From Bacilli bacterium (lineage in GTDB: Bacteria > Bacillota_I > Bacilli_A > RFN20 > CAG-826), in contig JAEDJP010000007.1 of the NCBI GenBank assembly GCA_016296285.1, forward strand, positions 1 through 27,434: DNA of 27,434 bases, in the 5' to 3' direction. Below the pieces are notes generated by a model that ran no database searches, was not told the DNA's origin, and was given only the letters and a program-made list of their open reading frames with translations. Of this stretch, positions 7,205 through 14,749 are shown piece by piece. The stretch's first letter is position 1, and each line of letters begins with the position of its first letter. Made by a program: the position numbers and the translations under genes.

Positions 7205-7261
7205 GGAAGGGACCTCCAAGCGTTGAAAGGGTAATCAAAAGAAGCGTCATAGTTCCCTTAA

Positions 7262-7289
7262 AGTATACCGAGACTTAAGAGAGTGGCAA
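7262..7289 (-). promoter_or_regulatory. Promoter of whiA
   Basis: On the minus strand TTGCCA (7289-7284), 16-base spacer, TATACT (7267-7262), about 58 bases before the ATG. The -35 lies 6 bases after the trxB stop; I see no terminator between, so read-through from trxB is also likely. Confidence 0.5.
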
Positions 7290-7295
7290 GAGGCC

Positions 7296-8207
7296 TTATT
7301 TCCCGATGGTTCGAACGTAACGAATCGCGTTGGTCGCGGCGAGGGCAGCCTCCCCGACGGCGTTTGCGACTTGCCGCAAGGTTTTCTTCACGACGTCGCC
7401 GCAGGCAAAGATGCCCGGGACCGAGGTGGAAAGGTTCTCGTCAACGAGAAGGAAACCTTTCTCTTCTTCGGGATTTAGTGGATAGAGGAAGGATACGGCG
7501 CTTCGCCCTTCGGTGAGAGGGAAAACGGCGGAGACAGGTATTCTCTTTTCTTCCCCGTTCACCGAAAGCACCGCCTCGCTCACCTTATCCGTTCCCGAAA
7601 CTGTAACGAGCTTGGCGGATGGAATAAGCTGAACCTGGGAAAGGCCGGCGAGAACATCCGCGTGCCGTTCGGAGAAAGTCGGGGTCTCCGGCATCGCGAC
7701 ATAGACCTTGCTCGCGAGGCCGGAAAGATAGATGGCTTCCTCCGCGACGCGGTCCGAAGAACCGACGACCATGACGTCCTGCCCGCGGAAAAACGCCCCG
7801 TCGCAAGACGCGCAATAAGAGACCCCTTTGCCGAGGAATTCCTTTTCGCCGGGGACCTTCCTTTCGTTTTGGGTCATCCCCGAGGCGACGATGATGGCCT
7901 TCGCGCGATAGACGTTTGAAGCATAAACGACGAAACGCCCCTCTTCTTTTTCGATTTTCGCGACTTCTTCATAGGCGATCTCGACACCAAGATCCAAGGC
8001 CTGCTGCATCATGTTCACGGCAAGGTCTGGGCCCGCGATGCGGGGAAGGCCGGGGTAATTGTCGATGCGGTGGATGTTCAAAAGGATTCCCCCGGGCGCG
8101 CTTTTCTCGAGCACGACGGCCTTGAGGTTGCTTCGGCGCAGGTAAATCCCCGCGGTAAGCCCCGCGGCCCCTGCCCCGATCACGACGACATCACATTGGA
8201 TATCCAT
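7296..8207 (-). CDS. trxB: Thioredoxin reductase-like flavoprotein lacking NADPH motifs
   Basis: A 303-residue low-molecular-weight thioredoxin reductase. Numbering from the ATG at 8207, the FAD motif GAGAAGLTAG is at 11-20, the redox-active CASC at 132-135 and the second FAD motif GIFACGDVVKKTLRQ at about 265-279. The NADPH half is abnormal: the GGGxSA loop is replaced by VGSSDRVAEEA and the HRRxxxR motif that binds the NADPH 2'-phosphate is replaced by AMPETPTFSERHA. This resembles ferredoxin-dependent or other pyridine-nucleotide-independent flavin thioredoxin reductases. AAGGAGG is 7 bases upstream of the chosen ATG; an ATG two codons earlier lies too close to it. A TAGAAT box sits upstream with no clear -35. 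Confidence 0.88.
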   Translation of the reverse strand: MDIQCDVVVIGAGAAGLTAGIYLRRSNLKAVVLEKSAPGGILLNIHRIDNYPGLPRIAGPDLAVNMMQQALDLGVEIAYEEVAKIEKEEGRFVVYASNVYRAKAIIVASGMTQNERKVPGEKEFLGKGVSYCASCDGAFFRGQDVMVVGSSDRVAEEAIYLSGLASKVYVAMPETPTFSERHADVLAGLSQVQLIPSAKLVTVSGTDKVSEAVLSVNGEEKRIPVSAVFPLTEGRSAVSFLYPLNPEEEKGFLLVDENLSTSVPGIFACGDVVKKTLRQVANAVGEAALAATNAIRYVRTIGK

Positions 8208-8250
8208 ACGCATTCCTCCTTGTCGTTTCTATTCTACCTTAAGACGAAAA

Positions 8251-8277
8251 GGGCGCCTCCGTCATGCTTGGGCGCCC
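8251..8277 (-). terminator. Terminator after lgt
   Basis: GGGCGCC / GGCGCCC stem of 7 bp with a 13-base loop, followed on the minus strand by TTTTCGTCTT. It begins 14 bases after the lgt stop codon and separates lgt from trxB. Confidence 0.75.
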
Positions 8278-8290
8278 ATACATCGCGGTT

Positions 8291-9760
8291 TCATTCCTCT
8301 TTTGGAGGCTCAGGGGATTCCGGTTGCTCCCCAATGATGGTCTTGGGGGCAGAAAGGACGTCTTTCTTCGCGGATTCCACGGACTTCCTGCCGACGGTTT
8401 CCTTTTTCGCGGCTTTCTCTTCCGCGGCCTCAAGAGATCCTCGCGCCCATGTCTTCCCTCCTTGAACGACCCAAAGGATTTGGAAGAGGGCGATCATGAC
8501 GACGCCGAGGATGATGTAAACGAGAGAATTCCAAACGGACCACATGTTGTTGACGCCCATTTGATACGAGGGGTTGCGCAACGGTTCCATGATGATGCGG
8601 ACGGTCCCGTACCACACGAGGTAGAAGCCCGAAATCACGCCGAGGCCCCTGTTCTTTTTCCAAAGATGGGGGATGAGGTAGGCGATGAGGAAATATCCGG
8701 CGATGTTCAGCATGCTCTCGATGAGGAAGAGAGGGACGTTGATCATCCCTTCCGGCAGGAACGCGCGAGTGGCCCCATCGAAATGCATTTGGCCCGAGAT
8801 CCAAGAAGGAAGCCAACTCCAACCATCGGCGAGAGCAACGGTTTGCCCATAGACCTCGTTATTGAAGAAATTGCCCCAACGCCCAATGGCCTGGCCAAGC
8901 AGGATCGTGGGAATAATGACGTCCATCGCATAACGGATATCGACCCATTTGCGCCGAAGGAGCATGTACGTGACGCCGGCGAGAATCCCGCCGACCGCGC
9001 CGCCAAGAATCGTGAGGCCGCCATCCCAGATGCGGAACACTTCCGAGAAATTGGAGCCGAATCCCTCGCGTTCCCAGTTGCCGACGACATACCAGATGCG
9101 GGCGCCGAGGATGCCGCCTGGGAAAGCAAAGAGCAAGCAGGTTTCCAGGATGCCGTGCTTGCCATATTTCTGGTAGAACTTGTGGTCGCTCACCCAATAG
9201 CAAACAAGGGCGCCGAAGACGATGATGACGCCATACCAGCGAACGCTGAAGCCGCCATTGATCGCGGGGTCGCTCAGATTGGCGGCCGTCAACCAGTGCC
9301 AACCGGTCCCGTTGATGGAAAAACCGCAAACAAGAGGATACGTGAGGGCGGGACCCACGCCTTCTCCCATCAAAAGGAAAGAGAACACGGCAAGGGGAAT
9401 CGAGCCATAAAGGCAAAGCTTCACGGCCTTCATCTGCTTTTCCGTCAAATTCGGCAGGTAAAAACGGAGATAGAAGGCACTCCAAAGGGTTCCAAAGAAC
9501 AGGGAGAAGAGGGTCGCCCCGATGAGGCTCATCGCCGCAGCGCCCGCCGTTAGTTCGAACGAGGCGAACGAATGGATTGAAAGTTGGATGAAGAAGCCGG
9601 CAGCGGCATAAGCGGCCGCGCTGCCAAGGAACCAATACCCTTGTTTACGCGAGAATTCGTTCTTGCCCTTTTCCTTGCGGTATTCGCGGACGTTCTTGAT
9701 GACGCCATAGACCCCGAAGGCCAAAAGCAAGATGCCTAGGATAAGGAATGCGTATTTCAT
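8291..9760 (-). CDS. lgt: Prolipoprotein diacylglyceryl transferase, extended form
   Basis: Transfers diacylglycerol from phosphatidylglycerol to the lipobox cysteine of prolipoproteins at the membrane; at least five lipoproteins are encoded in this window. The Lgt core (about residues 147-430) has GARIWYV (219-225), WDGGLTILGG (245-254, the HGGL position with D for H) and the signature AIGRWGNFFNNEVYG (291-305). The 489-residue product is far longer than the usual 260-300: an N-terminal extension of about 146 residues holds about four extra hydrophobic helices, and the tail after about 440 is polar and Lys/Glu-rich. A -10 box ends 7 bases before the ATG and no Shine-Dalgarno is visible. It follows uvrA, as in Bacillus, but without hprK between them. 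Confidence 0.93.
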   Translation of the reverse strand: MKYAFLILGILLLAFGVYGVIKNVREYRKEKGKNEFSRKQGYWFLGSAAAYAAAGFFIQLSIHSFASFELTAGAAAMSLIGATLFSLFFGTLWSAFYLRFYLPNLTEKQMKAVKLCLYGSIPLAVFSFLLMGEGVGPALTYPLVCGFSINGTGWHWLTAANLSDPAINGGFSVRWYGVIIVFGALVCYWVSDHKFYQKYGKHGILETCLLFAFPGGILGARIWYVVGNWEREGFGSNFSEVFRIWDGGLTILGGAVGGILAGVTYMLLRRKWVDIRYAMDVIIPTILLGQAIGRWGNFFNNEVYGQTVALADGWSWLPSWISGQMHFDGATRAFLPEGMINVPLFLIESMLNIAGYFLIAYLIPHLWKKNRGLGVISGFYLVWYGTVRIIMEPLRNPSYQMGVNNMWSVWNSLVYIILGVVMIALFQILWVVQGGKTWARGSLEAAEEKAAKKETVGRKSVESAKKDVLSAPKTIIGEQPESPEPPKEE

Positions 9761-9767
9761 GTGCTAC

Positions 9768-9796
9768 ATTATCTTTTCTTTTTGTGAAGCGGTAAA
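9768..9796 (-). promoter_or_regulatory. Promoter of lgt, giving a leaderless mRNA
   Basis: On the minus strand TTTACC (9796-9791), 17-base spacer, GATAAT (9773-9768), then 7 bases to the ATG. Transcription would begin at or next to the A of the start codon. Confidence 0.55.
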
Positions 9797-9805
9797 GAAG
9801 AGGGC

Positions 9806-12594
9806 TCATTCCTCGTCGAGAACCTGCCCTTTCTCGCGGGCAGAGGCGAGAATGCGCTTGAGGTATTGCCCCGTAAAGCTATTCGGGTTCTCCGCGACTT
9901 CTTCCGGGGTGCCGGTCGCGATGATTTGCCCGCCTTTGTCCCCGCCAAGAGGGCCGAGATCGATGATCGCGTCCGCCTGCTTGATCACGTCGAGGCTGTG
10001 TTCGATCACGAGGACCGTGTCGCCGTTATTGACGATTTTCTGGAGCACACGCAAGAGCATGTCGACGTCCGCGGAATGAAGGCCCGTAGTCGGTTCGTCG
10101 AGGACATAGAGTGTTTTTCCGGTCGAGCGGCGTTGCAGTTCGGTCGCGAGCTTCACGCGCTGAGCTTCCCCGCCTGAGAGTTCGGTCGCGGGTTGGCCAA
10201 GCTTGATGTAGCCAAGGCCGACGTCCATGAGGGTCTTGATCTTGCGCAGGATCTGGGGACGGTTCGCGAAGAATTCCACGGCCTCCTCGATGCGCATGTC
10301 GAGAACGTCATAGATGCTCTTCCCTTTGTAAAAGCAGCGGAGGGTCTCTTCGTTATAGCGTTTCCCTTGGCATTCGTCGCATTTCACGTAGACGTCCGGC
10401 AAAAAAGACATCGGGATGCGGGTGACGCCCGCCCCTTGGCACTTCTCGCACCGCCCGCCTTTGACGTTGAAGGAGAAACGGCCTTTGTCATACCCTTGGG
10501 CCCTCGCTTCGTCCGTCTCGGCGAACAAGGCGCGGATGTCATCGAAGACGCCCGTGTAGGTCGCGGGGTTGCTGCGCGGGGTTCTTCCGATGGGTTCTTG
10601 GGTGATGTTGATGAGCTTATCGATGTTCTCGAGGCCGCTGATGCTCTTGATTTTCGGGGGGTATATGTCCTTTTTGCGGCTCAAGGCATCATCGATCGCC
10701 TTGACCAAGGTCTCGTTGATAAGGGAGCTTTTGCCCGAGCCAGAGACGCCGGTCACGAGGACGAATTCGCCCAAGGGGATCTTCACGTCCACGTTCTTGA
10801 GGTTGTGCTCATATGCCCCATGGATCTCGATGAATTTGCCGTTCCCTTTTCTCCGATGGGCGGGGACCGGGATGAATCTCTTGCCCGACAGGAATTGGCC
10901 GGTAAGGGAGGCGGAGCATGCCTCGAGGCCTTTCTCGTCACCTTGATAGACGAGATTGCCCCCATGGATGCCGGCGCCCGGGCCGATATCGACAAGATAG
11001 TCCGCGGCCCTCATCGTGTCTTCGTCATGTTCGACCACGATTAGGGTATTTCCCAAGTCGCGCATCTCTTTCAAGGTCTTGATGAGCTTGTCGTTGTCGC
11101 GTTGATGAAGGCCGATGGAAGGTTCGTCCAAGACATAAAGGACGCCCGAAAGCTTCGAACCGATTTGAGTCGCGAGGCGGATGCGCTGGGCTTCCCCGCC
11201 GGACAAGGTCATCGCGTAACGGGATAGGGTCAGGTAATCGAGTCCCACGTCCACGAGGAAGCTTGCACGGTTGCGGATTTCCTTGAGGACCATATCCGCG
11301 ATCGTGTGCTCGGTTTCCGTCAAGGACGAGGAAACGTCGTTGACCCAAAGGAGGAAGCGGTCGAGACTCAGTTCGGTGGCCTCAAAAATATTAAGTTCTC
11401 CGACTTTCACGGAAAGGGCGGCTTCGTTGAGGCGGGCGCCGTGGCAGGTGACGCACACCGTGTCCCGCATGAAGGATTCGTAGTATTGGCGCATGAACGA
11501 GGAGGACGTCTCCGCGTAAAGGCGCTCGATTTTCGTTTTGGGACCCTGGATGAAGTTTTTGCGGCGCATGCGATTCCCGTTCACCGAGGTCAAGGTGTAA
11601 TCCAGGATGTCCGGGGAGCCGACAAAAGCGATTTGCTTTTCGCGTTCCGTGAATTCCGAGATGGGCTTGTCCTTCGAGATGCCGTAATGGTCGCAAAGGA
11701 AAGAGAATTCCTGCCAATCGAGATTCGTGCTGCCCACGACGTTCTGGTAATAACGGATACCCCCTTGGTTGATGCTGAGGGAAGGGTCCGAGGCTCCAGG
11801 GAAGGGACGGAGAAACCGCACTTGGGGCAACTATGATGCGAGGAAAGGAGGCGTTCGCCGCTCGGAGAGAGGATGATAAGGTACCCATCCCCGAGTTTTA
11901 AGGCGAGCTCGACGTCTTCGGCGACCCGAGGACGGATGCCTTCCTTCACGATCACGCGGTCCACGACGACTTCGATGTCGTGACGCTTGTTCTTGTCGAG
12001 GGGTTTGAAATCCTCGATCAGCATCATGTCCCCGTCGACGCGGAGACGGGCGTAGCCGTCCTTGCGGATCCGCTGGACCGTCTTGTCGTGGGTTCCTTTC
12101 TCGTGGGAGACGACCGGGGCGAGGATCTGGATTTTGCTCCCGTCCTCGTAATGGAGGATCGCATCCGTCATCGCGGTTGGGGAATACGCATGGATGGGTT
12201 CGTTATGTTTGGGGCAATACGGGGTCCCGATGCGGGCAAAAAGCAAACGGAGGTAGTCATAGATCTCCGTGACGGTGCCGACGCTTGAACGGGGGTTGTG
12301 GGACGTGCTCTTCTGGTCGATCGAAATCGCGGGGGAAAGGCCGTCGATGGCATCGACGTCGGGTTTATCAAATCCCCCGAGGAATTGACGGGCATAGGAA
12401 GAAAGGGATTCGACGTAACGCCGTTGTCCTTCAGCGAAAATCGTGTCGAAAGCAAGGGAACTCTTCCCTGAGCCGGATACCCCGGTGAAAATCGTGAGGG
12501 TTCCCTTGGGGATTTCCACGGATATGTCCTTGAGGTTGTTCTCGCGGGCCCCTTTGACGAGAATGTGATTCTTTGAATTCTTGACTTCTTCCAT
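9806..12594 (-). pseudogene. uvrA: Excinuclease ABC subunit A, with internal deletion and frameshift
   Basis: UvrA recognises DNA damage in nucleotide excision repair. The first frame (12594 to about 11790) encodes MEEVKNSKNHILVKGARENNLK, the Walker A GVSGSGKSS and runs to CPKCGFSVPSLEPR. The rest is in another frame, resuming at DPSLSINQGGI (about 11788) and continuing through CVTCHG, two ABC signatures LSGGEAQR, the second Walker A GVSGSGKSS and CEKCQGAG to a TGA at 9806. Between EPR and DPSLS intact UvrA proteins have about 25-35 residues (FSFN...G.CP.C.GLG), so one zinc-binding CxxC of the first module is missing. The span is 2,789 bases, one base short of a multiple of three, so the loss is 3n+1. 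Either a real lesion or a sequencing/assembly error. The start was trimmed from an earlier in-frame ATG because TATAAT lies between them. Confidence 0.9.
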
Positions 12595-12603
12595 CGCGGG
12601 TTG

Positions 12604-12609
12604 ATTATA
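12604..12609 (-). promoter_or_regulatory. -10 box of uvrA
   Basis: A perfect TATAAT on the minus strand lies 9 bases before the uvrA ATG, with no Shine-Dalgarno between. The -35 is poor; a 16-bp dyad occupies its place. Confidence 0.5.
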
Positions 12610-12614
12610 CCTTG

Positions 12615-12630
12615 TTTTCCCTTGGGAAAA
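12615..12630. promoter_or_regulatory. Dyad between divergent uvrA and GGDEF promoters
   Basis: TTTTCCC-TT-GGGAAAA, 7-bp perfect arms, lies 6 bases upstream of the uvrA -10 and about 25 bases upstream of the extended -10 of the diguanylate cyclase gene. A second short inverted repeat, GGGG-CGCA-CCCC, follows at 12632-12643. Possible shared operator. I do not recognise a LexA (DinR) box. Confidence 0.3.
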
Positions 12631-12654
12631 AGGGGCGCACCCCAAAAACGGATG

Positions 12655-12663
12655 TGCTATACT
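12655..12663 (+). promoter_or_regulatory. Extended -10 promoter of GGDEF gene
   Basis: TGCTATACT is an extended -10 element; it ends 7 bases before the ATG at 12671, again leaving no room for a leader. No good -35 is seen, which is normal for extended -10 promoters. Confidence 0.5.
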
Positions 12664-12670
12664 ATGGGGC

Positions 12671-13660
12671 ATGAACCCCGTACAAGAGGCTTATCATCTC
12701 TTAAAAGAAACGAGTCGCTTTGTCGTGGCTAAAATCCAAGAAGGCCCAAACATCGCGGACGAGCCTTTTTATTTCTTGTTGAATTCCTTCTCCGTCTTCG
12801 GCCTTGGGAACCTCCGCACGCCCCGGGATCTCGCCTTGGCCCTCGACGCCAAAAGCGCCATCTGCGAAGCCCGCGGATACGAGGATTACAAAAAGGGGCT
12901 TCTCAACGCCTTCCGTTCCCGTTCGATCAACCGCCAACCCCGTTCCTTCATTCTCCCGATTCTCGACGATGGGAAAACGATCAACCTCACGATGTCCATG
13001 TACTATAGCGAGGAGCAAAACGTCCGCGTGTTCGTTTTCGCGGAGCTCGATCTCGTCGCCTACGATCTCAATTATTTCGTCAAAAGCGCCTATCAGGATC
13101 GCTTGACCGGCCTTTACAACTACTTCGCGTTGAAAGAACACCTCCAGACCCACGAGAAGAACGCCTACCTTTGCCTTTTTGACCTCAATCGGTTCAAGGA
13201 CATCAACGATGCCCTCGGCCACGAGTTTGGGGATTTGGTCCTGCAAGACATCGGGGCCTATCTCATTTCGATCGCGGATTCCGACACCATTTTCTATCGA
13301 AGGTCCGGGGACGAGTTCTTCTTCCTCCTCTTCAAAGACGAGGAAAAGGAAGCCCTGGCGCTCGTCCAGAAAATCAGTGCCTTCCTCCGTGGTCTCTCGG
13401 AAAAGCGCTTCACCGCGTTGAAGGATTTCGTCTGCGACGCGTCCTTTGGCCTCGTGCGTTATGAGCATTCCGGGCCGAACGCCGTCTTCGATGACCATAA
13501 TTTCTTCGACGCGTGCCGCTTAAGCGATCTTGCGATGTACGACGCGAAACGAAAGAAGCGGCCCTACGTTCTCTATGGCCTCGAAGAGATATCCGCCCTT
13601 CTCAAAGACGGAAAAATCGAGGCAAAAATCGAGAATTTCGCAAAAGAAGCGGGCCGATAA
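12671..13660 (+). CDS. Soluble GGDEF-domain protein, probable diguanylate cyclase
   Basis: Would make cyclic di-GMP from two GTP. The 329-residue protein has an N-terminal region of about 135 residues that I cannot assign and that lacks membrane helices, then a GGDEF domain: DRLTGLYN (143-150), the metal- and nucleotide-binding FDLNRFKDINDALGHEFGD (170-188) and the active-site loop RRSGDEF (210-216). SGDEF in place of GGDEF is found in active cyclases. The RxxD feedback-inhibition site upstream of the loop is absent. No EAL, HD-GYP or PilZ protein is seen in the window. It is the only protein gene on the plus strand and is divergent from uvrA. No Shine-Dalgarno sequence precedes the ATG. Confidence 0.87.
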   Translation: MNPVQEAYHLLKETSRFVVAKIQEGPNIADEPFYFLLNSFSVFGLGNLRTPRDLALALDAKSAICEARGYEDYKKGLLNAFRSRSINRQPRSFILPILDDGKTINLTMSMYYSEEQNVRVFVFAELDLVAYDLNYFVKSAYQDRLTGLYNYFALKEHLQTHEKNAYLCLFDLNRFKDINDALGHEFGDLVLQDIGAYLISIADSDTIFYRRSGDEFFFLLFKDEEKEALALVQKISAFLRGLSEKRFTALKDFVCDASFGLVRYEHSGPNAVFDDHNFFDACRLSDLAMYDAKRKKRPYVLYGLEEISALLKDGKIEAKIENFAKEAGR

Positions 13661-13680
13661 GCCAACAAGAGAAACTCAGG

Positions 13681-13709
13681 GTGGCAAACAAGCCCATCCC
13701 GAGTATAAT
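13681..13709 (+). promoter_or_regulatory. Promoter of tRNA-Pro
   Basis: A perfect TATAAT at 13704-13709 lies 9 bases before the tRNA; a weak GTGGCA at 13681-13686 sits 17 bases upstream of it. Confidence 0.5.
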
Positions 13710-13718
13710 AACTTTCGC

Positions 13719-13795
13719 CGGGACGTAGCACAGCTTGGTAGTGCGCTACCTTGGGGTGGTAGAGGTCACGGGTTCGAATCCCGTCGTTCCGACCA
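13719..13795 (+). tRNA. tRNA-Pro (anticodon GGG)
   Basis: A full 77-base cloverleaf with encoded CCA. Acceptor CGGGACG pairs with CGTTCCG (one G-U), D-arm GCAC...GTGC with AGCTTGGTA loop, anticodon arm CTACC-TTGGGGT-GGTAG giving GGG at 34-36, and T-arm ACGGG-TTCGAAT-CCCGT. It reads CCC and CCU proline codons. Confidence 0.96.
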
Positions 13796-13807
13796 GTTAA
13801 CCCCCTT

Positions 13808-13827
13808 CCCCCGATTTCGGTCGGGGG
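13808..13827 (+). terminator. Terminator of tRNA-Pro
   Basis: CCCCCGA / TCGGGGG, 7-bp stem with a 6-base loop, followed by TTTTCTTTTGCTTTTTT on the plus strand. It lies between the tRNA and the convergent tocopherol-cyclase-like gene; it has no U tract on the minus strand. Confidence 0.9.
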
Positions 13828-13842
13828 TTTTCTTTTGCTTTT

Positions 13843-14640
13843 TTATTTCTCTTCCATCATGAATTCCATCGAGGACAGGGGGTCGTCTTTTTCAAGGATG
13901 ACCTCCTTTCCTTTCGTGAATACGATATGGGATGGCACGGCGAGATTCTCCTTGATGAGGCGGCTCATGTTTCCTTCCGCGGGTGCCTTGAGGTCATGCC
14001 CTTCTTGGAAGGACGGCGTGATTTCCAGGCGATATTTGCCTTTCTTGACGACGATGCGGTTTTTCGTGCAGGAAAGCACCCTTGCAAACGTATAGGTCGT
14101 GAGGCGCCACTCGGCATGTTCCGTCTTGATGAAGGCAAGGAGGCCATGGAACCGGATGATCCCAAAGGGAATGGTCGCGTAGGCAAACGTGACCCCATAA
14201 TCCTTTCCCGAGGAATTGAACCAGGCATATCCCGCGGGGAACGAGGTCCCGTAATCCCCTTCCGCGTAGCCATAGCCATCCTTGAATTCGTGAGGGACCC
14301 CGTTGACGAGGCACGTCCCCTTCACGGTATGGAACATGGAATAGATCGCGTGATTGCATTGCATTTTGAAGTGCCGGAAAGGCCCCATGACGGGTTTCGA
14401 CAAGGGGTGCAAAGGACCGAAAACAAGAGAGGCGTGGATGGATAAACCATCTTCTTCCGCGTGAATTTCAAGCCCCTGTTCCGTTCGTTTCAAGGCGTTC
14501 ACGTCCTTCAGGAAATGGGCCCCATCCGTGAAGATGAGCTGAAGTTCTTTGCCGGAAGTGGCATCGCTTTCGATGACGGCGAAGGAAAAGCCGTCGTCCG
14601 CGACGCATTTGTCATAACGGCCACCGAAAAACGGTTTCAT
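13843..14640 (-). CDS. Tocopherol cyclase-like family protein
   Basis: A 265-residue protein matching the bacterial branch of the tocopherol-cyclase-like family by overall sequence pattern: N-terminal FFGGRYDKC, the central MGPFRHFKMQCNHAIYSMFHTVKGTCLVNG, the GYGYAEGDYGTSFPAGYAW block (about residues 121-140) and the C-terminal KGKYRLEITPSFQEGHDLKAP...GNMSRLIKE. No signal peptide or membrane helix is seen. The plant enzymes cyclise a prenylquinol, but in anaerobic Bacillota without tocopherol the function of these homologues is unknown. AAGGAGG lies 10 bases before the ATG. It follows the terminator of the pyruvate oxidoreductase gene and is convergent with tRNA-Pro. Confidence 0.8.
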   Translation of the reverse strand: MKPFFGGRYDKCVADDGFSFAVIESDATSGKELQLIFTDGAHFLKDVNALKRTEQGLEIHAEEDGLSIHASLVFGPLHPLSKPVMGPFRHFKMQCNHAIYSMFHTVKGTCLVNGVPHEFKDGYGYAEGDYGTSFPAGYAWFNSSGKDYGVTFAYATIPFGIIRFHGLLAFIKTEHAEWRLTTYTFARVLSCTKNRIVVKKGKYRLEITPSFQEGHDLKAPAEGNMSRLIKENLAVPSHIVFTKGKEVILEKDDPLSSMEFMMEEK

Positions 14641-14704
14641 TCTCGATGCCTCCTTTTCTTCATTCTAGAACGATTCTTTGGTGAAAGGAAAGGGAGGGAC
14701 GAAA

Positions 14705-14728
14705 AAGCCCCGCGACGAGGCGGGGCTT
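14705..14728 (-). terminator. Terminator of pyruvate:ferredoxin oxidoreductase gene
   Basis: AAGCCCCGC / GCGGGGCTT, 9-bp perfect stem with a 6-base loop, followed on the minus strand by TTTC. It lies about 22 bases after the stop codon. Its arms nearly match those of the gap terminator. Confidence 0.9.
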
Positions 14729-14749
14729 CGAGGCTCGAAGGAACGGCGA

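Noticed and set aside
9806..11830. Second half of uvrA as an independent gene starting at TTG 11830
   Set aside because: The first 13 or so residues are the first half's sequence read out of frame; no ribosome site; the protein would begin in the middle of a UvrA domain.
12595..12672. N-terminal extension of uvrA by 26 codons to 12672
   Set aside because: It reads through a perfect TATAAT and the divergent promoter region; UvrA normally begins near the conserved GARENNLK.
12701..13498. 265-codon minus-strand frame opposite the GGDEF gene
   Set aside because: The plus-strand frame has clear GGDEF motifs and a promoter; the reverse frame has neither.
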